From NCBI RefSeq assembly GCF_018853445.1, contig NZ_JABELD010000051.1:1-48800 (forward strand): 48,800 nt of DNA, in the 5' to 3' direction. Numbering within the stretch: the stretch's first letter is position 1; each line of letters begins with the position of its first letter. Source of the DNA: Acidithiobacillus concretivorus (GTDB taxonomy: Bacteria > Pseudomonadota > Gammaproteobacteria > Acidithiobacillales > Acidithiobacillaceae). The notes beneath the pieces were generated by a model that was given only the letters and a program-made list of their open reading frames with translations, searched no databases and was not told the origin of the DNA. The translations under genes were made by a program, and so were the position numbers. Shown here piece by piece: positions 14,184-21,291 of the stretch.

Positions 14184-15113
14184 TTAGTCCGAAGCAGGAA
14201 GTTTTAGGGCTTCAAGAATCTGTTTGACGCCCTCACTTTCGTCAGGGCCAAGGCCGTCGGCAAAGCCGAAGGCAATGCTCTCCCAAAGAACATCTCCGCC
14301 AATCTTGGCGAAAACACCTGCTTCCAGGATCGAAGCAATACGGACTAAACCCCGCGTCGAAATTGGAGCCGAAAGGTTGCCTGACTCAAAAGCCGAGCGA
14401 GTTTCGCCTGCGAGATGAACCAGAATATCGACAATATCTTCAGGCAGATTCGGGCATTTGCCTTTTAACAGATTGGTTTCCTCTTCTGATGTGGGATAGC
14501 CCACGTCCACAAAGAGAAATCTATCCAGAACCGCTGCGTCCTGGACATTACGCGACCGATACTGCCCCGTACTGTCACCACGTCCACGAGTATTTCCCGT
14601 GAACGCCACCCGAAAATCAGGATGGGGATGAATCACCGCACCCGTTTCAGGAATGGCAAGGGGTGAGCCTTCCAGAACCCTGTTCAGAGTGATGGTGACA
14701 GATGGTGGAAGCGCGTCCCCTTCGTCGAAGACTATCCACTCGCCCTCACGCATAGCGCGAACCAGTGGCCCCTCAATAAAGGAGGTCCGACCATCTTCCA
14801 AACCGATATAACCAACAATATCGGCTTTCTCGGTCCGCGCATTACAAGACAGCGTTGTGCAACCGTGCCCTAAACGAGCGGCCACTTGTTCGACCAAACT
14901 GGTCTTGCCTGATCCGGCTGGTCCGGAGAGGAAAAGACTGGTAGTGATGCTTCCACTGGCCCAGGCGAGCATTTTTCTCAACAAGTCCATGCGAAAAATG
15001 TACTCAAATGATGGGCTTGGTGTTCTTTCACCAGCTTTTTTGGCGGGGAAATTCCTGCCAGAAAGCTCCTGAATGCCAAAAGCTGCGCCCAAATCAACCA
15101 TAATGTTGTCCAT
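14184..15113 (-). CDS. MoxR/CbbQ-type AAA+ ATPase
   Basis: The protein has 309 residues. Walker A is FLSGPAGSGKTSLVEQ at residues ~60-75, Walker B is EWIVFDEGDALPP, and the pre-sensor region is GTFTGN-like (AFTGNTRGRGDSTGQY). An Arg-rich sensor II region lies in the C-terminal third (ISTRGLVRIASILEAG). This is the pattern of AAA_5 ATPases of the MoxR/CbbQ/CobS group, which remodel protein complexes and usually pair with a VWA-domain protein. No VWA partner is seen nearby. ATG 15113 is preceded by AAGGAG at 6 bases. It forms its own transcription unit, bounded by the shared upstream element and the 38-bp terminator. Confidence 0.85.
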   Translation of the reverse strand: MDNIMVDLGAAFGIQELSGRNFPAKKAGERTPSPSFEYIFRMDLLRKMLAWASGSITTSLFLSGPAGSGKTSLVEQVAARLGHGCTTLSCNARTEKADIVGYIGLEDGRTSFIEGPLVRAMREGEWIVFDEGDALPPSVTITLNRVLEGSPLAIPETGAVIHPHPDFRVAFTGNTRGRGDSTGQYRSRNVQDAAVLDRFLFVDVGYPTSEEETNLLKGKCPNLPEDIVDILVHLAGETRSAFESGNLSAPISTRGLVRIASILEAGVFAKIGGDVLWESIAFGFADGLGPDESEGVKQILEALKLPASD

Positions 15114-15177
15114 AACAATCTCCTTTTGAGTTAAAAACCGAAGCAAATGCTCGGAAGAGTTCCGGAGATAAGTGGGC

Positions 15178-15193
15178 GGACAAAAAGTGTGGA
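15178..15193 (-). promoter_or_regulatory. Shared upstream element, copy 2 (upstream of the MoxR-like gene)
   Basis: Second exact copy of the 16-bp sequence described at 14111-14126, 65 bases upstream of the MoxR-like start and with GGAACT at the same 14-base distance. On the plus strand it also lies ~70 bases before the TnpB/Cas12-like gene, whose upstream region contains TATAGT at 15216-15221 without an obvious -35. Confidence 0.5.
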
Positions 15194-15263
15194 TAGGCGG
15201 ATAGGGACTTGTCGTTATAGTGTGTTAGGATTACAAAGGAAACGAAAAGCGAGATTTTGTTGG

Positions 15264-16286
15264 ATGCACAGAACATATAAGTATAAGGCGTGGATTGTCA
15301 GCCCGGATGAAGAGGTGGCCCTTGAAGCCGCGCAGCGGGTGTTTTACGAGTTTGAAAAGGCGGCGCATCTGGATGAGATCGTTGCTGCACGCAATCACGT
15401 CTATGAAAGCCTCGCAGATTTGTGGACACCGAACCGGCAGGATCCTATACGATGGCTGCAAACCGAGCAGCGCCGGGTCATGGCCAGGCGGAAAAAGTCC
15501 AAACCGTTAAAAACGCTGGAAGAACGGAAAAAAACGGGAGATAAGGGCGTCATTTTCGGAGTGTTTCATACCAGAGCCGTACAAAAAAACTGGAAGGAAG
15601 TCATTGAACACAGCCAGAAAAAAGGTAATACCGTACTGGTAACAACAAACCTCGTCGGAGAAAAACACGGCCATCCGGTCTATGAAGTGCAAATGCCGCT
15701 TTGGATGGATCGGGAAAAAGAACCCATGAAATTCCGATTTATCATGCACAGGCCGTTCCCGGATGACGGAACCATCTATCGGTTCTTTCTGGTGGCATGG
15801 CCCAAGATTCGACGGGGGAAAAGGATAGGATGCCGCTGGGAAATGGGCGTGCGGGTCGAAATGCCGGAGCCGGAACAGCGTCAGCCGCGTAGAGTAGGGA
15901 CATGGCAACCACGTTGGCACGCGGAGCCGGATGGTCGTGTTCTGGTTGGTGAGTTACATATCGAATATCTCGACCGGACATCCAAAGTCATCCCATATCA
16001 TCTACCGGCAGGTGTCATCAGCCGTGCCAGAAAAGCCCATCACCTATCCATAACCGGGGCGGATACCGAGATATACCACCATTTTGTGAACTGGCGGCAG
16101 GATCAGTATTTCAAGATAGCCAAAGACATTACACATCGGGTGGATCTGATAAAGGCGATCAATGCGAACACCAATCTGGCCACCCGCGACGATCAGCCGC
16201 AGTATCGGGCTTTTGTGTCGTCAGGAAAGCTGTCTGCGATGATCGTGGCTACTTGCAGGAGAGAGGGATTGATCATTTCACGCTAA
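15264..16286 (+). CDS. TnpB/Cas12-like protein, N-terminal half only, apparently nuclease-dead (tentative)
   Basis: The protein has 340 residues. The start (MHRTYKYKAWIVSPDEEVAL) and the following stretch (FYEFEKAAHLDEIVAARNHV) resemble the wedge/REC start of TnpB and miniature Cas12 proteins (TYKY..., then a helix with L.EI...R). Around residues 210-260, TWQPRWHAEPDGRVLVGEL and the later SRARKAHHLSI resemble the RuvC-I region of Cas12-type proteins (G-D-GWR...dGr...GEL, then A..L). However, the position expected for the first catalytic Asp is not Asp, and the protein ends before RuvC-II and RuvC-III. If real, it is a truncated or domesticated RNA-guided protein without nuclease activity. It is transcribed away from the MoxR-like gene and followed by the tra promoter. 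The similarity is by eye only; it may be another family. Confidence 0.35.
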   Translation: MHRTYKYKAWIVSPDEEVALEAAQRVFYEFEKAAHLDEIVAARNHVYESLADLWTPNRQDPIRWLQTEQRRVMARRKKSKPLKTLEERKKTGDKGVIFGVFHTRAVQKNWKEVIEHSQKKGNTVLVTTNLVGEKHGHPVYEVQMPLWMDREKEPMKFRFIMHRPFPDDGTIYRFFLVAWPKIRRGKRIGCRWEMGVRVEMPEPEQRQPRRVGTWQPRWHAEPDGRVLVGELHIEYLDRTSKVIPYHLPAGVISRARKAHHLSITGADTEIYHHFVNWRQDQYFKIAKDITHRVDLIKAINANTNLATRDDQPQYRAFVSSGKLSAMIVATCRREGLIISR

Positions 16287-16298
16287 AGCGGGCAGGGC

Positions 16299-16327
16299 TT
16301 GCCTTGCTATGGCTTTAACTTTATAGT
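16299..16327 (+). promoter_or_regulatory. Sigma-70-type promoter at the head of the transfer operon
   Basis: TTGCCT (16299-16304) and TATAGT (16322-16327) are separated by exactly 17 bp. The site lies in the only sizeable gap before the long run of overlapping plus-strand genes that starts at 16360. A second TATAGT promoter with the same spacing lies inside the operon at 31386-31414. Confidence 0.6.
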
Positions 16328-16359
16328 GTATTCATAAATAATTTTTCAGGTGTTGGGCC

Positions 16360-16527
16360 GTGGAAACAATCCATCATCAAATCCCGGAGAAGGCGAGAAA
16401 GCATCATCACTACGGGCTGGTTTTGTTGGGTTTTGGTGGTGTAAGCCTGCTCATTTCCGTTGGGCTTTTCTGGGCACTTCAGACGGGGATACTCTATTGG
16501 ATCATGATGTTGATCAAAAGCATTTAG
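16360..16527 (+). CDS. Small membrane protein, first gene of the transfer operon
   Basis: The protein has 55 residues from GTG 16360. The N-terminus is His/Lys-rich (METIHHQIPEKARKHHHYGL), followed by a long hydrophobic segment (VLLGFGGVSLLISVGLFWAL) that is one or two membrane passes. No clear ribosome-binding site is seen. It overlaps the next frame by about 30 bases. A competing frame through the same DNA is Ser/Gly-rich and less protein-like. Family unknown. Confidence 0.45.
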   Translation: METIHHQIPEKARKHHHYGLVLLGFGGVSLLISVGLFWALQTGILYWIMMLIKSI

Positions 16528-16751
16528 AAGAGGAAGCGCAAAAACTGGTGGACCTTCCGCCAGTCCAGTTTGCCGGATTTATCATGACCATGATGTTTAG
16601 CAAGATCCTGCATCCCAGGGGGATTCGCAATATGACGGTCATTGTAGATGGTAGTGTAATCTCTATGGGCGAAAAAGATTTTATGCAAAACATCCGCGAC
16701 GCAAGAACAGCGTTGAATGGAGAAATTGCAAAAAATAAGGGGAAATCCTGA
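16497..16751 (+). CDS. Small hypothetical protein
   Basis: The protein has 84 residues if it starts at TTG 16497 (MDHDVDQKHLEEEAQKLVDL). The N-terminus is acidic and helical, the middle (QFAGFIMTMMFSKIL) is amphipathic and the end is basic. The frame is open further upstream, but those codons overlap the small membrane protein in another frame. It abuts the next gene with TGATG at 16749-16753, so the two are translationally coupled. No family recognised. Confidence 0.5.
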   Translation: MDHDVDQKHLEEEAQKLVDLPPVQFAGFIMTMMFSKILHPRGIRNMTVIVDGSVISMGEKDFMQNIRDARTALNGEIAKNKGKS

Positions 16752-17959
16752 TGTTCGGAAAAAAGAAAGTGCCAGAGAAAGCTCCGGCTCAACCGCAAAC
16801 GGAAAACACCTCTGAAGATAACGAATCCCAAAAGGCACCCGCACGAGCACCTATCAGCGGAATCGCTGGCGGAAACAGTAAGGTGAAAGCCAGCAAGAAA
16901 AAGGTGATCTGGGGAAGCCTCGCCGTTCTAGTGGTAGCTATCATGATCGCCAACAAGGTGATGGTGCCCAAGCATCCCGATGACGGCGTGGTAAACGGGC
17001 AAACATCACAGGGTTCGGCCCTACCGCATCTCCATACGGACGCAAAGCCGCAGGCTGAAAAAACAAAACAAAACGCCCTGCCAGCGGCTCCTGCCAATGG
17101 CGCATTGATGGCAATGAAGCCATTGGCAAAGGCAGCGACACCAGAAACCGCGCCTGAAACTGATCCTGTTCAGGCCATACAAAATATTTTAAGTGCCGCC
17201 AGCAACGGATCCGCTACCGTGGTTCAGGTGTGGCAAGGACCGGGAAACCTCAAAGGTGTCGTTTACAAAGACGCCAATCAGGAAGAGGGCGTGGCCTGGG
17301 TGAATGTGGCGCACAAACTGGTTTTGATCGGCACGCTCGTCGGTGCAGATGGCAAAAATTACAACACCTCAGCCGATTTCGCATTGGCTGCACAAAAGCC
17401 CTCGATGCAGGTGTCGCCAGCATTAGGCTCTAAAGCCACATCTGACACATCATCAAAGGCAAAGCCGGTAAATACTTTGATGAAACTCAAAAATGGCGGA
17501 CAAGGCATCCTCGTAGGATCCACCGGACCCGTCATTACCGCTTACATAGATCCCAACAGCGAAATAAGTCATCGACTCTATAAAGCCCTGGAATCTGCCG
17601 TGGATACGGGAAAAGTACGGGCGCGATATGTCCTGGTCGCCCTCAAAAATCAAGGGAGCATCAAAAAAGCCGAAGCTATCCTGTCCGCACCCTCTCCGGA
17701 GAAGGTTTTAAGCCAAGACGAGAGGCTGGGGAAGAAACGGGCAAATAGTAGCTGGTCCGGCGGCATTCGCGGCATTCAAGGCAGCATCTATATGGCGCAG
17801 GAAGTCAACAGTAATACCGCATTACTGGCAGATGCAGGTTATATCGGGGATCCCGTGGTGATCTGGTGTGATAAAGCCGGGAAAGCACAGGTTTCCACCA
17901 ATGATGGAGCCGTGGGTGACATCGCCGCCATTCTCAGCGCAGCAGGAAATTGCCGTTGA
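16751..17959 (+). CDS. Inner-membrane-anchored DsbG-fold protein without redox cysteines
   Basis: The protein has 402 residues. It has a cytoplasmic Lys/Pro-rich N-terminus, one transmembrane segment at ~58-76 (VIWGSLAVLVVAIMIANKVM), a flexible Ala/Pro linker and a periplasmic C-terminal half. That half matches the two DsbG-like proteins downstream: a cystatin-like part (VVQVWQGPGNLKGVVY) and a thioredoxin-like part (ITAYIDPNSEISHRLY, then GKVRARYVLVAL). Where the active DsbG-like protein has DPNCIFC, this one has DPNSEIS; the CxxC is replaced by SEIS (270-273), so it cannot do thiol chemistry. A cis-Pro-like DPVVIW is kept. It probably acts as a scaffold or chaperone in the secretion complex (inference). 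Confidence 0.7.
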   Translation: MFGKKKVPEKAPAQPQTENTSEDNESQKAPARAPISGIAGGNSKVKASKKKVIWGSLAVLVVAIMIANKVMVPKHPDDGVVNGQTSQGSALPHLHTDAKPQAEKTKQNALPAAPANGALMAMKPLAKAATPETAPETDPVQAIQNILSAASNGSATVVQVWQGPGNLKGVVYKDANQEEGVAWVNVAHKLVLIGTLVGADGKNYNTSADFALAAQKPSMQVSPALGSKATSDTSSKAKPVNTLMKLKNGGQGILVGSTGPVITAYIDPNSEISHRLYKALESAVDTGKVRARYVLVALKNQGSIKKAEAILSAPSPEKVLSQDERLGKKRANSSWSGGIRGIQGSIYMAQEVNSNTALLADAGYIGDPVVIWCDKAGKAQVSTNDGAVGDIAAILSAAGNCR

Positions 17960-18294
17960 AAAAGCTGGTTGAGTTCTTCGCCGGAACCCTCGTCGCCGTG
18001 TTGGTGTTGTTCGTGGCGTGGGTTTTCTTGGCGGGAGCACCCGATGAGCGCATTGATCGGGCCTGCCGGCCAACCGTGTGGGTTGGCAAGATATTCAGCT
18101 CGGCTTCAATGGCTGCCGATACTGATTACAGCGGTGGCATCAGCTGCGGATTCAGTAACTTTGACAAGGGGTGCCAGCTCACTATCTGGGATTATTTCTA
18201 CGCGCAGAAGTGGTGCCTGTCCCATCCCGGAAAATTGATACCTGGAGATCAGTATGACCGTTGCCCGGTGGCAAATAATGAGGAGGATCGTTAA
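17956..18294 (+). CDS. Small membrane-anchored cysteine-containing protein
   Basis: The protein has 112 residues from TTG 17956, overlapping the previous stop codon. One N-terminal transmembrane segment (EFFAGTLVAVLVLFVAWVFL) is followed by a periplasmic domain with five cysteines (including RACRP, ISCGF and KGCQL), likely disulfide-bonded. No family recognised. It is translationally coupled within the tra operon, so it is probably a transfer accessory. Confidence 0.6.
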   Translation: MKKLVEFFAGTLVAVLVLFVAWVFLAGAPDERIDRACRPTVWVGKIFSSASMAADTDYSGGISCGFSNFDKGCQLTIWDYFYAQKWCLSHPGKLIPGDQYDRCPVANNEEDR

Positions 18295-18832
18295 GTGGCG
18301 CTGGATCGTTTTGCTCCTGGCCGCAGGCTTCGCCTGGCACACCTGGGAAAGCGCCTGGGTGCCCGGTGCTATGTTGCCCTGTTATCAACAATATCAGAAA
18401 GATCCTTACAAAGAGGCGCTGGACTGGCAGATGAGTCATCCACTTTGGACGGGCATCTATTCCGGAATGGCGTTGGGCTTCTGGCCAGACGGTTACGCAA
18501 TCCCAAAGGGATGCAGCTATGTGAACGAAGGAGCAGGGGTTCCACCGTGGGCCTATACACCCTTCGCTCATGCGGCTTTTCCGGCTTTCCGGGTGTACGC
18601 CACAGCATTCACATTCTTTTTCGTGTGGCTCTATGGGGTGGTCTTGGCATGGGTCTTTCGGCCTGCGCCCAATTACAGCATAAGCTCGAATTGGCAGCAG
18701 GCGACCAACAAGCTACGGTCCAAAAGAGCGGCGGATACGCCGGGGAAAATATCCCCATCCACTACACCGCCCAGCCCAGACTCGGAAACAGTTGGCAGGG
18801 AAGCGTCGGCAAAAGAGGACTCGCCCGCGTGA
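18254..18832 (+). CDS. Hypothetical two-pass membrane protein
   Basis: The protein has 192 residues. Hydrophobic segments lie near the N-terminus (KWRWIVLLLAAGFAWHTW) and at ~120-140 (ATAFTFFFVWLYGVVLAWVF), with a two-cysteine periplasmic region between them (LPCYQQ, KGCSYV). The last ~50 residues are polar and Pro/Ser-rich. ATG 18254 has GGAG 7 bases upstream and overlaps the previous gene by 41 bases. The 3' third (18625-18832) also encodes the start of the next gene in another frame. No family recognised. Confidence 0.55.
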   Translation: MTVARWQIMRRIVKWRWIVLLLAAGFAWHTWESAWVPGAMLPCYQQYQKDPYKEALDWQMSHPLWTGIYSGMALGFWPDGYAIPKGCSYVNEGAGVPPWAYTPFAHAAFPAFRVYATAFTFFFVWLYGVVLAWVFRPAPNYSISSNWQQATNKLRSKRAADTPGKISPSTTPPSPDSETVGREASAKEDSPA

Positions 18833-19224
18833 TCGTGCAGAAAAATCCCGCTATCGTGGTTTCACCAACGCCGAAGCCCCTTTGGTTGCAGGCCTATCCG
18901 AAAGGCTATCACCCGAATCAGGAAGCGACAAAGGTGACGCTGCACAAAGCACATCCGTTCAAGATTCCTGAAACCTGGTTTGACAATGGACAGAAGCACG
19001 CAGCAAAGCAGCCGTCTGTTGTTCAGACAGCGACTCATGCAAACCCCTGGCACTGCCAGCCCGCGCATTTACCCTGCGGAAAAGCTCGCACCGATTACTG
19101 GGCCTGCAAGAAGCAGGATCTCGGTACGAAAGGGGCCGAGACAATAGAAAACGTAATCAAGCATTGTAAGGGCAATCTCAAGGAATCCTGGGGAAGCATT
19201 ACTTCCCAAGGCGGTGCCCATTGA
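18625..19224 (+). CDS. Putative outer-membrane lipoprotein of the transfer system
   Basis: The protein has 199 residues from GTG 18625. MALWGGLGMGLSAC contains a lipobox (LSAC), so the mature protein would begin at this Cys. The signal is unusually short and lacks a basic start, leaving the start codon uncertain; the frame is open upstream to 18295. The mature domain is basic with a cysteine-rich C-terminus (PWHCQPAHLPCGKA, then YWACKK). The first ~208 bases are dual-coding with the preceding gene. It is not TraV, which is found at 22847. Coupled to traL. Confidence 0.5.
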   Translation: MALWGGLGMGLSACAQLQHKLELAAGDQQATVQKSGGYAGENIPIHYTAQPRLGNSWQGSVGKRGLARVIVQKNPAIVVSPTPKPLWLQAYPKGYHPNQEATKVTLHKAHPFKIPETWFDNGQKHAAKQPSVVQTATHANPWHCQPAHLPCGKARTDYWACKKQDLGTKGAETIENVIKHCKGNLKESWGSITSQGGAH

Positions 19225-19499
19225 AAACCGTACAGATTCCCGGCCATGTGGACGATCAACCGATGATTCTCTTCTGGGAAATGGACGAAGTGGCCGTCGG
19301 CGCAATGTTCTTCATTATTGGATACGTCATGCGCGAACTGACCATCTGTATCGTGCTGGCGTTCATCATGGTCAAGCTGTTTCAGGGCTGGAAAAACAAT
19401 CAGCTTAATGGGGTGTTGATTCACATGAGTTATAAGTTCGGCTGGTGGCGACTCAATGAGGTCTTCAAGAACGGCAACATCAAGGAGTGGATTTCTTAA
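19221..19499 (+). CDS. traL: F-type conjugation protein TraL
   Basis: The protein has 92 residues. It opens with a short IPxxxDDxP-like segment (VQIPGHVDDQPMILFWEMDE), the TraL signature around the D-E pair, followed by two adjacent membrane segments (AVGAMFFIIGYVMRELTI and IVLAFIMVKLF). HMSYKFGWW matches the conserved aromatic motif before the end. TraL (VirB3-like) is an inner-membrane component needed for pilus assembly. TTG 19221 overlaps the previous stop. The traL-traE-traK-traB-traV order that follows matches the F plasmid. Confidence 0.88.
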   Translation: MKTVQIPGHVDDQPMILFWEMDEVAVGAMFFIIGYVMRELTICIVLAFIMVKLFQGWKNNQLNGVLIHMSYKFGWWRLNEVFKNGNIKEWIS

Positions 19500-20113
19500 T
19501 GAATTTTGATCTGTTCCGTAAGAATCTCGACGATCTCGCGTCCAAGTCACGGATACTGGTCGGATTGGTTGTCTTGCTGGCCGTAATTATCGGGTTTGAA
19601 GGCTGGGTCATTGCCACCCAAAGCACGCGGATCGTCATTGTCCCGCCTTACCTCAACCAGTCCGTCAAGGTCGGATATGCCACTGCAGATGATGCCTACT
19701 ACGAAAGTTTCGGCCTTTATGTGGCGGAATTGGTCGGCAATCTTACGCCCGGTGACGCCCAATATGTTGCTAAAGCATTGGGAAAGCTGTTTGGCGCGAA
19801 TGCTTATGAAGATGTCAGAAGCAAGGTGATGACTTCAGCGGCAGAAGAAAAAGCAGATGATGCCAATTTTACTTTTTCCGCCCGCAAAACCATCTGGCAG
19901 GCTGCAAATCACACGGTTTTTGTGGAGGGCGTACTGCATCAGATCAATTCCAGCGGGGAAACGGTAGAGAAGTTGCCGTACACCTTCCAGATGCAGGTAC
20001 GCATCGAAGCCGGACAGCCGGTGCTATCCAGCTTTGAACCCTATCCCGGATCCGCTCATACGATTGCGTGGGAGATCAAACATCAGCCCAAGAAAGCAGG
20101 GGGTAAAAGTTGA
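19499..20113 (+). CDS. traE: F-type conjugation protein TraE
   Basis: The protein has 204 residues. One N-terminal membrane anchor (SRILVGLVVLLAVIIGFEGW) is followed by the TraE pattern: RIVIVPPYLNQSVKVG, then YYESFGLYVAELVGNLTP, and GVLHQINSSGETVEKLPY later. TraE is the VirB8-like inner-membrane scaffold with a periplasmic NTF2-like domain. ATG 19499 overlaps the traL stop (TAATG), and AGGAG is ~12 bases upstream. Confidence 0.92.
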   Translation: MNFDLFRKNLDDLASKSRILVGLVVLLAVIIGFEGWVIATQSTRIVIVPPYLNQSVKVGYATADDAYYESFGLYVAELVGNLTPGDAQYVAKALGKLFGANAYEDVRSKVMTSAAEEKADDANFTFSARKTIWQAANHTVFVEGVLHQINSSGETVEKLPYTFQMQVRIEAGQPVLSSFEPYPGSAHTIAWEIKHQPKKAGGKS

Positions 20114-21291
20114 AGAAAGTGCTCGTTCTCGCGGTGCTGGCCACATGCCCCGCTTTGGCCTGGGCAGGCGTAGTTCCGCCGCCACCCGGTCAAACACCCG
20201 AATCTGCGATGGATGCAGGGGCCGTCATGGGGCAGCATACGCAATCCCAGTTGAATCATTTTTCCGGGCAAGAGGCGTTTGCTCAAGGAGCCAATAACGG
20301 TTCCGGACAATTTCATCTGCCGACCAGCCCCATTCACGGGGCCGCACCGGTCAGTCCGGCTTTCAGGGGAGAGGGACGCATCCCGGAATCCGCGCCACCT
20401 CCGCCGACCAGCTCGCATTTCAATCAGGCGAGCAGGGGACAGCCGGTAATCCCTGGAAATCCGCCAGCCACTTATCCGCATAACGGATATGCGCCCCCTC
20501 CGAGCGGGGCTAACCCTGAACAAATCCATCAGGCGGCCATGAACGTCAACGGGTATAGCATTGACAGCGGGATGGTCCCGCACATGAGTTTTGCCCAGGC
20601 TAAAAAGGACAGCACACCCGTCGTCGGCAAAACCATCCGGGTGCAAAACGGCGTGACTTATGGGGTACCAGTATCCGGGGTGTCGCCGAATCTGTTTATT
20701 ACACCGTTCCGAGATCCGCAGATTATTGTGGGCAGCACCCGATATGCCAAGCGTATCCGGCATGGCCGGGATCTGATTATCAGCTCCACCTTGAGTTTTC
20801 CGGTGAGCGTCTATATTACCGGAAAGAACCCACATGATCCGGTGGTGTCATTAACACTGATTCCGAGTAAAAGGCCCGCAAAAACCTATCATCTGGTCAT
20901 TCCCGGATTTGTGCCCGCACAGGCTCCGACGGCCCCAGAACATTCTTCACACGCCAGCCAGATGGTCGCCCTCATGCGGGATGCCGTCATGAAACAGGTG
21001 CCCGAAGATTATCGACAGTCTCATCGGATTCCACCTCTGGCCGCTGCCATTCCCTTATCATGGTCAGCACGGATGCGCTGGGTCGGTAATCATCATCAGA
21101 TTGTGGAATACCGGATCACTAACCACCTGAAGAATAAAGTCACGCTGACAGAAAACGACTTTTACACGAAGGGGGTGCTCGCGGTTTCACTCTACCCGCA
21201 TCATCTTCTGTATCCCGGTGAGAGCACCAAGCTCTTTCTGATAGAAACATTACCGCCGTCCAAGCATGGCCTGGGGGCCGTATGGCGCTGA
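20110..21291 (+). CDS. traK: F-type conjugation protein TraK
   Basis: The protein has 393 residues, longer than F TraK (~240). A signal peptide (VLVLAVLATCPALAWA) is followed by a Pro/Gln-rich low-complexity region up to ~residue 170, then the TraK secretin-like domain: VQNGVTYGVPVSGVSPNLF, VSVYITGKNPHDPVVSLTL and, near the end, LYPHHLLYPGESTKLFLI. TraK is the VirB9-like part of the outer-membrane core and partners TraB and TraV. The Pro-rich insert is an addition to the family plan. TTG 20110 overlaps the traE stop; the end overlaps traB. Confidence 0.88.
   Translation: MKKVLVLAVLATCPALAWAGVVPPPPGQTPESAMDAGAVMGQHTQSQLNHFSGQEAFAQGANNGSGQFHLPTSPIHGAAPVSPAFRGEGRIPESAPPPPTSSHFNQASRGQPVIPGNPPATYPHNGYAPPPSGANPEQIHQAAMNVNGYSIDSGMVPHMSFAQAKKDSTPVVGKTIRVQNGVTYGVPVSGVSPNLFITPFRDPQIIVGSTRYAKRIRHGRDLIISSTLSFPVSVYITGKNPHDPVVSLTLIPSKRPAKTYHLVIPGFVPAQAPTAPEHSSHASQMVALMRDAVMKQVPEDYRQSHRIPPLAAAIPLSWSARMRWVGNHHQIVEYRITNHLKNKVTLTENDFYTKGVLAVSLYPHHLLYPGESTKLFLIETLPPSKHGLGAVWR

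Noticed and set aside
18295-18624. Upstream extension of the lipoprotein gene to GTG 18295
   Set aside because: These codons overlap the 18254 membrane protein, are Arg/Leu-rich with no protein-like pattern, and would bury the lipobox internally.
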